Assembly (NCBI GenBank): GCA_028753945.1
Contig: JAPNXP010000007.1
Span: 1,550,001-1,614,000 of the forward strand
Direction of reading: 5' to 3'
Length of the DNA: 64,000 nucleotides
Origin: Hexactinellida sp. DTS-2022
Lineage: Eukaryota; Porifera; Hexactinellida
A model generated the notes under the pieces. The model had not been told where the DNA came from. It saw only the letters and a program-made list of their open reading frames with translations, and made no database searches. This document shows positions 21,986-32,875 of the stretch, one piece after another (within the stretch, counting starts at the first letter, position 1; every line of letters starts with the position of its first letter). The position numbers were made by a program, and so were the translations under genes.

Positions 21986-22671
21986 TTAGTATAGTAATTT
22001 TCAATATTGTATTATTTCAAATAATTAAAGTCATGTCAAATAAATCACTTGTTTATCATCCCACCTTTCTCAATATTATTCGCCAAATAGCAACTACTAT
22101 ACATCTCATGTAAAGTTCTCCTCAGTATCAATAGCTTGTATTTAACAGTAACAATCTTATGAAGAGAATGACACAATGTTATCGACTACAAAGTAACTAT
22201 CTACTTTAATCTATTTTATAAAAGTAGATAAATGTAATTTATTGCTGTGTTGATACTAGTGATGAAGGATGATGATAAAGTCCAAAATTAAACAACTTAC
22301 GTACATACTACTTTATCATTGCGTAATTAGTTCTAACTCTTCCCTGTCAACAAATAGTTTTCTCTTTTCGAGGTTAAATTAGTTTTCTCCAATTCTAGTT
22401 CTCTCTTCTAATTAATAATGATACTGTCACTATTTTAATGACTTATTTCCTACTAAACACTATCAAACAATAATCTAGTTCTCTATTAGTGGTGACTAAT
22501 ATGTATATTGCATGTTTGGAGAGATCAATTGACAATTAATTGCAAACCATCAAAAAGATGATCAATTTAAAATCATGCAATTAATGAATTGCAAATAAAA
22601 TATTATATTAATGTCAAACCATTATATCAAGTCAATGAATTATTACGCTCTCGTTGAAAGTTATATTCTCA
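21986..22671. other. No gene recognised
   Basis: AT-rich. No terminal repeats or coding motifs found before the Helitron. Confidence 0.4.
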
Positions 22672-23162
22672 CTAGCGCGCTTTGCAATAGAACACAAACA
22701 CACAATCCAACCGCTTTGCGGTTGGTGTGTGGTTTATATACTTCTAACATTGATTATAAAGCGAAATAGGCCCAAAATAGTAAATTTAACAATGTGAAAT
22801 TTGTGATTACGTCATGATGCGATAATGAGAAGGCATATTGGTGATCTGGTGTGTGTGACCACCAGGTCCGCATCATTAATGTATATGTTGTATTAAATTT
22901 TCAGATTTTTATCTCTTAGAGGGCACGAATTATGTGCGATTATGTGAATTTTCATACTTCAAGAAATTGACAATGACATCATAACATGTCGAGGTGTGAG
23001 AAATTTTGAGTGGAAACCTCAACTTGTTGGCGGGCGCCAAAAGTTATACCTATATGCCAAAATCACATTAGGAAATCGTCCACTTTCTTCAATCAACTCG
23101 GAACATACAAACAAATATATACATACACACATACACATAGGTTTGTGTTTTATTAGTATAGA
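22672..23162 (-). mobile_element. Non-autonomous Helitron, both ends intact
   Basis: On the minus strand it begins TCTATACTAATAAAACACAA, preceded by A, and ends GCGCGCTAG, followed by T. This is the Helitron pattern A|TC...CTRR|T with no target duplication. A perfect hairpin CCAACCGC-TTT-GCGGTTGG lies at about 22709-22727, some 40 bases before the 3' end. It is 491 bases long and has no Rep-helicase. Relatives: 10625-10823, 13083-13372, 14812-15289 and 50626-50921, plus a weak trace at 25085-25200. They allow a family consensus, and this copy has the best-kept ends. Confidence 0.8.
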
Positions 23163-23412
23163 TATGTTAATGATTTATAAATATTTTATTTAACAGAGCA
23201 GATACGAATATTTGATGTGATATGAAAATTGGTTGAATTAAGAACGTACCAAAAAGCAGTCGGAGTCTTTAGAAGTTACTCAAATTATTATATGGAAATG
23301 AAATTTGGATAACCTAGTTGGAGTGCTAAAAAAAGCAACTTCAATCGATAGTAACAAGAATAGTTATTTGTCTATTGATGAAATTAGGATAGATTGTATT
23401 CTAATACAGTAC

Positions 23413-23795
23413 ATATTGGATATAGTGATAATGGTGGGGACATCTGATTTGTGGCCAAATTATCACTATACCCATTATATCACTATTCCACTGTATCACA
23501 GCATCTAATATATGACTGTATACATTGTCAATACTTATAATCTGAAAAGAATTATCAAATTCCTTATCAAATTCAAGTGGTAACGATATTTATACTGTAA
23601 AATATGAATTTATGGGGTCCAAGGAAGGTCAAAAATCCAATATTCTATGTAATCTGTACACAAATTATCACTATATCCAATAATGATATCACTATAACCA
23701 ATAAAATTTGTATGGGATTTGCTCGGGGACGCACCTAAAGCTGCAAAATTATGACTATATCCAATATATCACTATAACCATTATCACTATACAAT
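23413..23795. repeat. Probable MITE with TATAGTGATAATGG ends
   Basis: ATTGGATATAGTGATAATGG at 23413 is mirrored by CCATTATCACTATACAAT at about 23777. Between them the phrase ATCACTATA(T/A)CCA recurs at least six times on the plus strand. A clean target duplication was not found. The 67-residue frame at 23305 runs into this repeat and is not supported. Confidence 0.45.
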
Positions 23796-25435
23796 TAATG
23801 AAGTATCAAAAACAATATATTACGTATTAATGAATAAGAGTTTAGATAAACTCAATAGAATGGGAACTAAAAGGAGAAGGATGAATCTTTGTACTTACCG
23901 AAAGTACAATCAATAATCTTTGATGTTATGAAATGTAAGTGGTGTAGGCTTTAATTAAATTGTGGAGACATCCATATTGCAAAGATAATAATTACGAAGA
24001 GTGATATCCTTGTTACTAATAATTTAAATTTGACTTTTTCGGGAAAAAACGAGAATAAAATGTAATACAATTTACTGAGTATAAATTGATAAGAAATGCT
24101 TATGTGTACAGTATTACAAATGCGTTAACTGACTTAATTAATTATTAAGAACTATAACAGACAAGCTGCTCGCCCCCCTATGTAGCAAATATTAGACATA
24201 CTCAGGGTTCTCGCTCTTACTGAAATCTATTGTACCCTTTATTCACATGTTGCATGTGGGTATGTACCCTTTGAGTCAATATTATTATTTGAAGGTTTCA
24301 CTAGCTCAATTTTGGATGTTGTGTGTTATGCAATCAGCTTTTCGATCTCGAGGCGTCTTAACAGAGTATAATGCGGGAGCCGTTCGAAATAAATCCATGT
24401 CTAATTGTGGTTAAGGCCTGTGCATCCTGCAGTTATCCAAATTTGTACGAATCAATAATTACAGTTTAATTCTATGCTTATACGTTCTTTTATCCGTCGA
24501 TTTCTTCATTCCTGACTCACATTCAATCTATCAATGTAGTATCCATAGCAGAGGAAATATCATCAGAAATTATGATATACTAATAAAACTGATAGATTTG
24601 GCATTATACTATAATTTCATTAGGTTTGGGACTGTTGAATCAATATTTTCTGTACTTTTATTAAATTATCGTCCGGAAAATTATTTTTCCTTATAAATGC
24701 TAGAATAATATTTTTGATACGCGGTGGAGTAACTCAACCAATATAGGTGCTAGATACTGAAACTAAACGGTTTCTTGATGGAGGGTCTAAGTAAGTTTTG
24801 ATCTAATAGAAAATACTAAATTATAAAAATTTTCGAGTGAACCTTCCAGAAAACTGAAACTTTATTGGTTTAGTATTATGCATAAAATTTGCCAATCCCG
24901 AAACTTAGATAATACCTTCGGGCTAAGCATGGTTGGTCACTTCGCTGCAGAACACAATCAAACAACAAAAGATTTGCGTTTGTTGAGTGTTTGAATTCAT
25001 CTAAAATAAATAAATGCGAAAATAAGCATGAAGTCAAAATAAATGGCGTGACGAAATTTTTCGCATCATGAATATGCATTTTACATTAGAATTCAGGTTT
25101 TTTGTCTTATTATGTACGATTGAGTAAATTTTACCACTTCTCAAAATATGAGCATGATGTCAAACCTCAACTTGTTGTCGGGGACAAAATAAGTCACCAC
25201 TGTCACTGTTATTAGACTAAAGTAATTAATATTTAACTGTATACTTAAGTTAATTAATAAGAAATTACTGTATACTATACGAGTCATACATAATTTTTCT
25301 CTGAGGAATTTTATAGTAACAGATTTAAAAAATTATAAATATCATCGATTTCTATCCAACCAAGTATTACCCGTTCTAACAATTGCTAAGTTCATAGAAA
25401 CTTGATGGTTATAACGATATAAGGTTGGTTCCGAT
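23796..25435. other. 1.6 kb without recognised gene
   Basis: AT-rich. 25085-25200 carries a weak Helitron-family trace (ATTATGTACGATTGAGTAAATTTT, CCTCAACTTGTTGTCGGG). The 67-residue minus frame at 24876 shows nothing recognisable. Confidence 0.35.
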
Positions 25436-25647
25436 CTGTGGTGGCTCTAGAAAGGGGGTGCGGGGGGATGCGCACCCCCCCCCCCACCAAAATGTATCCT
25501 ATTTGAAAATTTTATACTATTTTGAATTGTTTTCCTAATTTTTGAACACTTGGCCGATAATATTTAATGAAAACCCTTCCAAAATTTGCACCCCCCCCAA
25601 ACTACACCCATCCAAAATTTGCACCCCCGAAATTTTAGTGGCTAGAT

Positions 25648-28163
25648 CAGGGCTTTGAATATATCATGATATATGATATATTTATCATATCTTTTTTTTA
25701 CAAATCGAGATATATCAATCAGTATCATATGACTTGGATTGAGGTGATATTTATATCATATATCTTGTAGTGATATATATATCATTTTATGATATATATA
25801 TATATCACATTGAATGTTCATTGATGCTTTTCAGTTTCATATCTATAAAGTTTTTATTTATTTTTATCATTTGTTATTTGCGACAATTTTCATGTGTAGC
25901 TATTACTAAGTATGTCGAGTGGTCGGAGTGGACCCAAATGGTTTCAAGAGTTTTTCGAGGAGACTGGGGATGGACAGATAGTGAAGTGCAAGGTGTGCCA
26001 GAAGCAGCTGTCGGTGCCGTCAATATGAGGGGGAATCTCCTCCGTCATCTGCAGCCCAAGAAACTGACGGACTGCAGCAGGGCCTACGTGGAATTTACGG
26101 CCAAGGCGTTGCTGAATCAGCCCACCGTCAAGCAAGTCATCAAGGCGCAACGCGAAAGCAAGGCCCCGCTACCTCTCACGATAGTGGCCGCCATCGACGA
26201 ACGGCTCGTCGATTGGGTGGTCGATGGTGAGATGCCGCTGTGTGTGGTCGAGCGTAGCTCCTTCATGCTCCTCGTCCACAGCCTCAATGACCGTTACACC
26301 GTGCCGTCGAGCTACAAGCTGAGGAAGAGCATTTTTGAGAGGGTGAACGAGTCCACTCAAGCACTGGAGAAACCCATCAGCATCTCCAGGTTCGTGACAC
26401 TCACCATCGACGGGATGAGTTCACGACGGAGGTTGAGTTTCATAGGCATCATATGCCAAATGATGTTGGAGGGAGGCGGCGCTGCACTGCCACTATTTCC
26501 GCGGTAGTCATAACTCCAAGAAGTACGCCCAAGTCTTGTTATCTACAATAATGAAGTGGAAGTTAGGAAGCAAACTGGTGCGTATAGGGACGGACAACCA
26601 CTTTAGCATACTTAAGGCCTGCGTGTTGAAATGGAGTTGAATTGCGTGGAGGACGAGGACGAGGAACGTGGCGAGCACACCGAGCTAGACAACAGGGAGG
26701 ACGTGGCAGAGGTGGAGTTGATCACGGACGGCAATGACGAAAATTCGGTGGCTCTCCTACCAATCGAGTGCGACTTTTCGGAGGTGTCCAAGAAATTGCT
26801 GGAGGCGGGTGACGGCGCGTTTCCTGCGGCTTTGAGACAAAAGGGTCTGCTGTTGTTTCACTACCGCTGTGCCAATCATTTAATGAATCTGGCCGTCGGC
26901 GATTTTCTCAACTCGCCACTTCAAGGAAGAAGTGGCTCTCAAATATTGTCATTGATTGGCAAGGCAAGGAAGTGGTGTATCTGTGTGAAAAACTCCTCCC
27001 TGTGCGCAGAAGTGTTCCACACGCACCACTTCAACATCGTGGCGATGAACGAGACGCGGTGGAATTCGATGTATTCGATGATCTCATCCATTGTTGACAA
27101 TAAATGGAAGCTGGATCTCCTCCCCGAATACCCCAAGAGTCCAGTTCCCTCTGCCCATGAGATTCGTATCCTGGAGGAGGTGAGGGAAGCATTGGCGCCG
27201 GCGGTGGAGTTTACGAAGTTGCAAGAGAAGGGGTCATCGACTTCAGGGCTGTTGCTCTGCGCTCTCGAAATGCTCGCTAAGAAGCTTGCCGCCGACTACT
27301 CTGATTTATGCAAGACATTCAGTAATATCGTCTTTGCGAGGTTTAGTGATCCTTGTTCGACCCGTTCTATAAGATCGCGGCCCTTCTTGACCCAAGGTGC
27401 TGCTACTTCTACAAGGATAACGCTGAGTACAGGGAGCTCCTCAACTCAGCCATCGGGGTCGTCCAAGCTCACCGGGAGGACACTGGAGTTAGTGCGTCCA
27501 GCTCATCCGGTGCTGCCACTCTACCTCCCCTCAAGAAAAGCCGGGGATCGATATTCGATTGCCTGCAGACCATCCCGGGAGCGTCAACTGCCTCGACGGG
27601 ACCGTACGACAGTTTCTTGGCCGAATCGATGGGGTTTTTCATGAAGATGGACACCGACGTAGGCCAATTTTGGGCGCTGAATGAAGCTAAGCTACCTATT
27701 CTCGCAGAGCTGGCGAAGGTGTACGTCTTGGCGCCAACATCGACGTCGGAGGTGGAGCGGCTGTTCAGTGTGGCGGGGAGAATGGCCAGTGCTCACAGGA
27801 GCAGCCTTCTCCCCCGCACGATGGAAAACCTCATCATTCTCAAACACAGGGAAAAATTAAAGGCTGCAACTCAAAGTAAGTATTGTCTAATGTCTATGTC
27901 TATTGTATATGTCTATATTTTATTACTCCTTTGCAGGCTTGGCGATGATAGTAGAAGAAGAGGAACTGTCGAGTGAAGAAGTGAAGTCTTTTGAGTGATT
28001 TTTTTTGAAAGATTTGAGTGAAAATTATAGCTGATATATACATCATTGTTAATTTTACTAAACGTGTATATGATATCACTCATATAACATTGGGACGATA
28101 TCATAATATATATATCATATATCATATCAGATATATATCTGATATGATATATTCAAAGCCCTG
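25648..28163 (+). mobile_element. 2.5 kb hAT transposon with perfect 8-bp TSD
   Basis: GGCTAGAT occurs directly at 25640-25647 and again at 28164-28171. The terminal inverted repeats are CAGGGCTTTGAATATATCAT at the left and its exact complement at the right. Both subterminal regions are packed with palindromic ATATCATATATAT/TGATATATATC phrases, likely transposase-binding or fold-prone DNA. It encodes one BED-finger hAT transposase with an intron near the 3' end. The perfect TSD and TIR suggest a fairly recent insertion despite frameshifts in the gene. Confidence 0.93.
25912..27998 (+). pseudogene. BED-finger hAT transposase, frameshifted
   Basis: I choose ATG at 25912 because it opens the frame that carries a BED zinc finger: SGPKWFQEFFEETGDGQIVK, CKVCQ, then after a shift near 26025 NLLRHLQ. 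Order after that: a long alpha-helical region; TLTIDGMSSRRRLSFIGI (first RNase H strand with Asp) at about 26400; a shift; YAQVLLSTIMKWKLG and IGTDNHF near 26530-26610; RCANHLMNLAV at about 26870 and ETRWNSMYSM at about 27050; another shift near 27350; IAALLDPRCCYFY; and the hAT C-terminal dimerisation block FWALNEAKLPILAELAKVYV, TSEVERLFSVAGR, RTMENLIILKH at 27670-27845. A 61-base intron, GTAAGTATTG...CTTTGCAG (27876-27936), splices in frame to an acidic tail ending EVKSFE and TGA at 27996. The coding part is visibly GC-richer than the flanks. At least three frameshifts make it inactive. Confidence 0.88.
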
Positions 28164-28180
28164 GGCTAGATCCACCCCTG

Positions 28181-28465
28181 GTTCCAATTATCACTATATG
28201 TATGACTATGGTCAGGTTTGAATTTAAAACTGGATACAACAGAGTAAATCATTATATGTGATGGTAAATAACGATATGTCTAAGTAGGGATGGTCCTGGT
28301 TACAAACAATGAAAACAGTTATAAACGGGACAGGGATATTGCTTGTATAAAGTTAAATGTGTGAGAAGGTGCGCAAAGTTCGAAGCTTATTTATTATCAA
28401 AGTTTTAAGTAAAAGGAATTTACAAGTAATCACTGCTATAGCTGAGCAAATATAATCGATATACA
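28181..28465. other. Short flank, nothing recognised
   Basis: AT-rich sequence between the nested hAT and the next MITE. Confidence 0.35.
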
Positions 28466-28848
28466 CAAGGATATTCGAAATGTACGAATGAACATTTTTC
28501 TAAACGAAAGAATAATCGAATAAATATAGTTTTGATAACTAAGATTAAATCAACTTAAGAATCAAAATACAGTTGAAAAGTTTTTTGTTAATGTTTCAAT
28601 ATGTAGTTTAATCTTAGTTACAAAGTGTTTAAGCCACAAGTTAGATATTAGTCAGCTAGTTTAGGTATGAATTTATATTTACGATCTCTCCAATCTAAAT
28701 AAAAATAATATTTGTGTCCAAATTAGTAAAGGAATATCCATTTCAATTTAAGTCGATTTAAAACGAATATTCGTTCATCATTTCGAACGAATATTCGTTC
28801 ATCATTTCGAACGAAAATTCGAAAGTTCGGTATATTCGTTTCAGCCCA
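28466..28848. mobile_element. hAT-type MITE, decayed left end
   Basis: It is collinear with 20604-20994. It has ATATTCGAAATGTACGAATG at the left (outer TIR lost) and ends ATATTCGTTTCAGCCCA. AACGAATATTCGTTCATCAT is tandemly repeated near the right end (28757-28810). The target duplication is not recoverable. Confidence 0.7.
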
Positions 28849-29008
28849 ATTAATAAATACTATACATCCAAATTCCGGATTCCCTACTTAGTAAATACCA
28901 TCTTAACTTAAATATGCTAAGATATATATACGGTACTTATATCAGTTACAATATTCAAATTTAAAGAAAACAGAATAAAGTTTCAAAAATCTGAATATGA
29001 GGCAATTT

Positions 29009-29264
29009 TTATTTAAGTTTAAATATTCTGTTTGAGGCAGCAAGCAACTCTGTAGTCTTTACCCTACCATTCATTTTTATAAAAGAGCAGAGGTTCTCTA
29101 ACTCCTCCCTTGTAACTTGAATAAACCTTCCTCTCTCATCAAACACACCTTCAATCCTTCCAATTTCCACCAGTCTCTTCAACCGTAAAGCGATTGTTTT
29201 AGATTTTAGATGAATAAATGCAGCCAAGTCATCTAGCACAACTAGCTTGTTTGTAGCTGTATAA
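29009..29264 (-). CDS. DDRGK1: DDRGK domain-containing protein 1, terminal exon
   Basis: DDRGK1 (UFBP1) is an ER-membrane-anchored adaptor of the UFM1 ligase, needed for UFMylation, ER-phagy and ribosome quality control. The minus strand from 29264 reads YTATNKLVVLDDLAAFIHLK, TIALRLKRLVEIGRIEG, VFDERGRFIQVTREELENLC, SFIKMNGRVKTTELLAASNR and a stop at 29009. This is the C-terminal winged-helix/PCI-like domain, whose naming motif DDRGK appears here as DERGR. The TPEEL-like, RGRV-like and ELA-ASN blocks are in the usual order. The exon is entered by a minus-strand acceptor, TTCTTCTTAG, at 29265, one base into a codon. There are no stops or shifts. Upstream exons (N-terminal TM helix, charged coiled coil) were not found; the sequence beyond is repeat R1, so a large intron is likely. 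Confidence 0.9.
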
Positions 29265-29289
29265 CTAAGAAGAAATATTATATTAATAC

Positions 29290-29776
29290 CATAACTAAAC
29301 AGAAGCCAGTTCGAATAGAATCAAATTAATTATCGCAATTTGAAACAATAAATTAAGGTTTAACAAGTTGAATCAATTAATTATTACAAGTTGAAACAAT
29401 AGAATTAGGTTCAACAGTTTGACCTATTCTGAAGTGTGACGAAATAGAGGAGATTGGCAAGCCAATAATGGCATAAACCTAGGCAAAATTGAACATTTAT
29501 CATTTGCCAAAAGTTTTAGAATTTAATTCTCTATCCAGATACATAAATAAATTTTATCTAGGTCACTATTGATTATTTAATGTCATGTACCATAAAGGTT
29601 TAAATGGGTGTTAAAATTATTTGATCAAATTTCGTACCTCAGGTGAAATTAGACGGTCAATTAGCACCTACATGCCAAGTTTCAGCCCTCAATGTATAAA
29701 GATGTGTCCAGGGAACCGTCTACGGAGAAAATGAGAATAATAATAATAAAGGCAGTGATTTCAATACTGGCCCACT
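29290..29776 (+). repeat. R1-family fragment, target of the next insertion
   Basis: It shares AAGTTGAAACAATA, ATTCTCTATC, TAGACGGTCAATTAGCACCT-type phrases and a final AAAGGCAGTGATTTCAATAC with copies at 20050-20350, 34318-34460 and 53220-53560. Its continuation (CTATAGTATAGTCGGCACAGTAA-like) resumes at 31536 on the far side of the hAT element. Confidence 0.55.
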
Positions 29777-30018
29777 CAGTGATGTGCTCCGTTACTAAAT
29801 CTTCCGTTACTCCGTTACTTTATATCTCCCCTTACCGTTACTCCGTTGCCGTTACTTTTTTTATCCCGTTAATTTTACACCGTTAACGTTATTTTATTTC
29901 TTCAGTTACCGTTACTCCGTTACTTTCTTAATCTTATCCGTTTACCTTTATTCAGTACATTTTAGCTTAATGTAAAGGAAACTGATTTAAAATAACATTG
30001 TAGTTGCAATGGAATAAA

Positions 30019-31260
30019 TTTAACCGTGACCTTCGTTATACAGAAACCGGATATTTTTAACACCGGATATTTTTAACAATCGGATATATTTAACACATTT
30101 TCTTGTAAATAATTAATTATTCTTGTTGTTGTAAAATCGGATATTTTTAACAAATTTTCGTTAAAAGAATGTGTTAAAAATATCCGGTTTCAACTGTATA
30201 AGGCCTTACTACTACTCCGAGCCATGGATTACTTAAGGCCATTGATTATTAGCTGACTTTTCTTTATCTCAATAGCTAGTAATGACAGACCTGAGAAGCA
30301 TTATATTTATATAGGAAGTTAGGAACATGATATCAAGACATACATAACACCCATTAGAATTGTGATATATCACCATTTGATTACGTAATCGCTATTTTTC
30401 GTGGGAATTATGTGTTTTATAGCCTGCTTTTAACATAGTTAAACGCGTTATAAATGTTAAAATTGGAACATCAGGATGTCCATAACTAGTTTAATAAAAT
30501 ATACCGAAATTATAAATGGAATGTTTACAAATTCCTCGGTTGCCAGGGAAATGCATATTTCTTAAAATGAGCCATAACTCAAAAACTATATATTTTATGT
30601 AAAGTATGCTAGTACTAATCTATCCGCAATTGGTAACTTCCTATTCATTGATAATATATTTTCTAGACCCAACTTCTATATTTTTGAGATAATGAGTGTA
30701 TTACCAATATAGATAATTAAGTGCAAATAATCTCATTATCTCAAAAAAAATAGAGGTTAGGCCTAGAAAATGTATTATCAATGAATAGGAAGTTACTAAT
30801 TTCGGATAGATTAGTACTAGCATAGTTTACATAATATCGATAGTTTTGAGTTATGGCTCATTTTAAGAAATATGCATTTCCCTGGCAACCGAGGAAAGTG
30901 TCAACATTCCATTTATAATTTCGATATATTTCATTCAACTAGTTATGGACATCCTGATGTTCCAATTTTAACATTTATAACGCGTTTAACTATGTTAAAA
31001 GCAGGCTATAAAACACATAATTCCCACGAAAAATAGCGATTACGTAATCAAATGGTGATATATCACAATTCTAATGGGTGTTATGTATGTCTTGATATCA
31101 TGTTCCTAACTTCCTATATAAATATAATGCTTCTCAGGTCTCTCATTACTAGCTATTGAGATAAAGATATGTCAGCTAATAATCAATGGCCTTTAAGTAA
31201 TCCATGGTCCAGCAAAATCTACTAAGTAGTAAGGCCTTATATAACGAAGGTCACGATTTA
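30019..31260. repeat. Giant near-perfect palindrome (arms ~520 bases)
   Basis: The left arm is 30019-30696 (less a 156-base insertion) and the right arm 30732-31260, with a spacer of about 35 bases. Sequence such as TTTGATTACGTAATCGC, CCTGGCAACCGAGGAA and AACATCAGGATGTCCATAAC appears in both arms inverted with few differences. An arm-related single copy exists at 39990-40170. If transcribed, it would fold into a dsRNA hairpin several hundred base pairs long. Confidence 0.9.
30041..30196. mobile_element. 156-bp Tc1/mariner-type MITE in palindrome arm
   Basis: TA occurs at 30039-30040 and 30197-30198. The ends are CAGAAACCGGATATTTTTAA and the complement of CAGTTGAAACCGGATATTTT. The right palindrome arm reads CGTTATATAAGGCC at the equivalent place with no insert, so it preserves the empty site. 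The insertion came after the palindrome formed. Confidence 0.88.
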
Positions 31261-31535
31261 ACGTACGGTAATGTAATGGTAAGAGTGACTGATTAAAGAT
31301 AGCGGTAACTAGTTAAAAGTAACGGATGTCCGTTACCGTTACTCGGCGATGCCCGTTACCGTTAATTTTTTCCGTTACCGTTACTTTTTTCCGTTACCGT
31401 TACTTGTCGACACCCGTTACCGTTACTTTTTCCGTTTCCGTTTCCGTTACTCCGTTACCGTTACTCCGTTACCGTTACTCCGTTACCGTTACTCCGTTAC
31501 CGTTACTCCGTTACTAGTAACGGAGCACATCACTG

Positions 31536-32540
31536 GGCCCACTACGTAATAGTCGGCACAGTAAAAAAAAAATATATAGGCAGTTAGATTAGAACTGGGC
31601 CACTATAGTATAGTATAGTCTGCAATATAAAAATTGTCGTTACACAATCCATAGTCTCAATTCATATATGTCGTACAGTACAATAGTGATTCTTCATGAC
31701 TGTATTTAAGGCGGCTAAATTGTGGGCTGCATACAGTTTGGGCTAAGTGATCTCACCGATAAATAGGGATTAATTGATTATTATGGCTGATCTATAAGTA
31801 GGATTATGAATGGGGAGCGAACTAAATACCAAAAACTTTTAAAGTGAGTATATAGAGCATTAGAGGAGACGTTGGAACATTGGAAATTAATAATATGGAG
31901 CCATTAGAGGAATGCACTATGCTATATGCGCATATTTAGCTAGATGAATTTGAAGGCGGCCGACATATAACTAATTCCCTGTAATGAATTTTAAAGTATC
32001 TATACATAGTACTTAATTCTATAAAGATCTATTGGTATCCACATAAAAAATTAACAATTAAAAAGGCCGGTTAGTAGCTACACCAAATGCCTAACAATGA
32101 ACTAAATATACAAACCAGGATGGAGTAGATTACAAGGAATTATCAGCCTTTTGTATTATTTTTCATAAGTTTTAAAAGAAGCTCAAATATTAGGAATATT
32201 CCCCAATATCGAAACATTAATTTGTCATTTAGGCGTATGAAAATTGTATCTGAACAGATTAGGAGCCCATTTAGAAATGTCTACATAATGTACTAGGTGG
32301 ATTTGTGATAACTTATCAAACCAAATTAATTTTGAATATACAATATTTAATAATAATCTAAGAAAATAACCATTCAAAAATAATATTGGTTAAATAGTCA
32401 AGGACAAGAAGATTCAATAACGCCAGTTAACATCTAACAGTTTTCGCATATTTCGGAGTAATCTCCTTCCTTACATAAAATAAATTTTAGCAAATCTCGA
32501 ATAAAAAGTACCGTATTTATTCGAAAAGTAGCCTAGGCGA
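31536..32540. other. R1 terminal copies, then no recognised gene
   Basis: 31540-31680 holds two decayed copies of the ACTATAGTATAGTC-GGCACAGTAA terminus used by R1-family repeats. From about 31680 to 32540 no coding or terminal repeat is recognised. Confidence 0.4.
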
Positions 32541-32875
32541 TTGGATGGAATGTTGAACATTCCATTCTCAAAAATGATAGCAACCCTATCGAGTGACCCA
32601 TCTTTCGACAGCTCACACTGTTCTGATAACGACTATGCATATAATAACCTTATACGAAGTCATTTGACATGAGTTCGTGAATGCGGATTATTGTCCGAAT
32701 AATATTAAAGTGACCATTTTGAAAATGCATGATGGAGGTCAAAATGTATCCGGCGGAAGTGGATCCTACCAAAAATCGAGTGCCCAAGCAATGGTCTGTA
32801 CGTGGAAAAAATTTGGTGCTTTGGTCCGGGATGTCCACATCCATCCAAAATATGGGCTTAAGCAGCCCTACTAAT

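Larger units (their letters stand above)
25436..28180. mobile_element. hAT-type MITE (about 221 bp) split by a nested hAT element
   Basis: GTTCCGAT (25428-25435) and GTTCCAAT (28181-28188) are 7/8 identical flanks. The left end reads CTGTGGTGGCTCTAG and the right end, complemented, CAGGGGTGGATCTAGCC. Runs of C and G (GCACCCCCCCCC and similar) lie inside. The nested hAT occupies 25648-28163. Joining the outer pieces at the duplicated octamer restores a short, GC-run-rich MITE. Confidence 0.7.
29777..31535. mobile_element. 1.76 kb non-autonomous hAT element with palindromic core
   Basis: GGCCCACT is duplicated at 29769-29776 and 31536-31543. The ends are CAGTGATGTGCTCCGTTACT and its exact complement. 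Next to each end lies an array of CCGTTAC-type heptamers (29788-29945; 31321-31515), a plausible transposase-binding array. The core from 30019 to 31260 is one giant near-palindrome. No transposase is encoded. Short frames over the right array (63 and 66 residues) are repeat translations. Confidence 0.9.

Noticed and set aside
29777-31535. CCGTTAC arrays considered as a CRISPR or telomere-like array
   Set aside because: The repeats are contiguous and variable without unique spacers, and sit exactly inside hAT TIRs with an 8-bp duplication.
31326-31549. Two frames of PVTVTP/YRYSVT-like residues
   Set aside because: They translate the CCGTTAC heptamer array of the hAT element end; there is no gene evidence.
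32650-32663. TTATACGAAGTCAT, close to one half of a loxP site
   Set aside because: Only one arm is present, with a mismatch and no spacer or inverted partner; chance similarity in AT-rich DNA.
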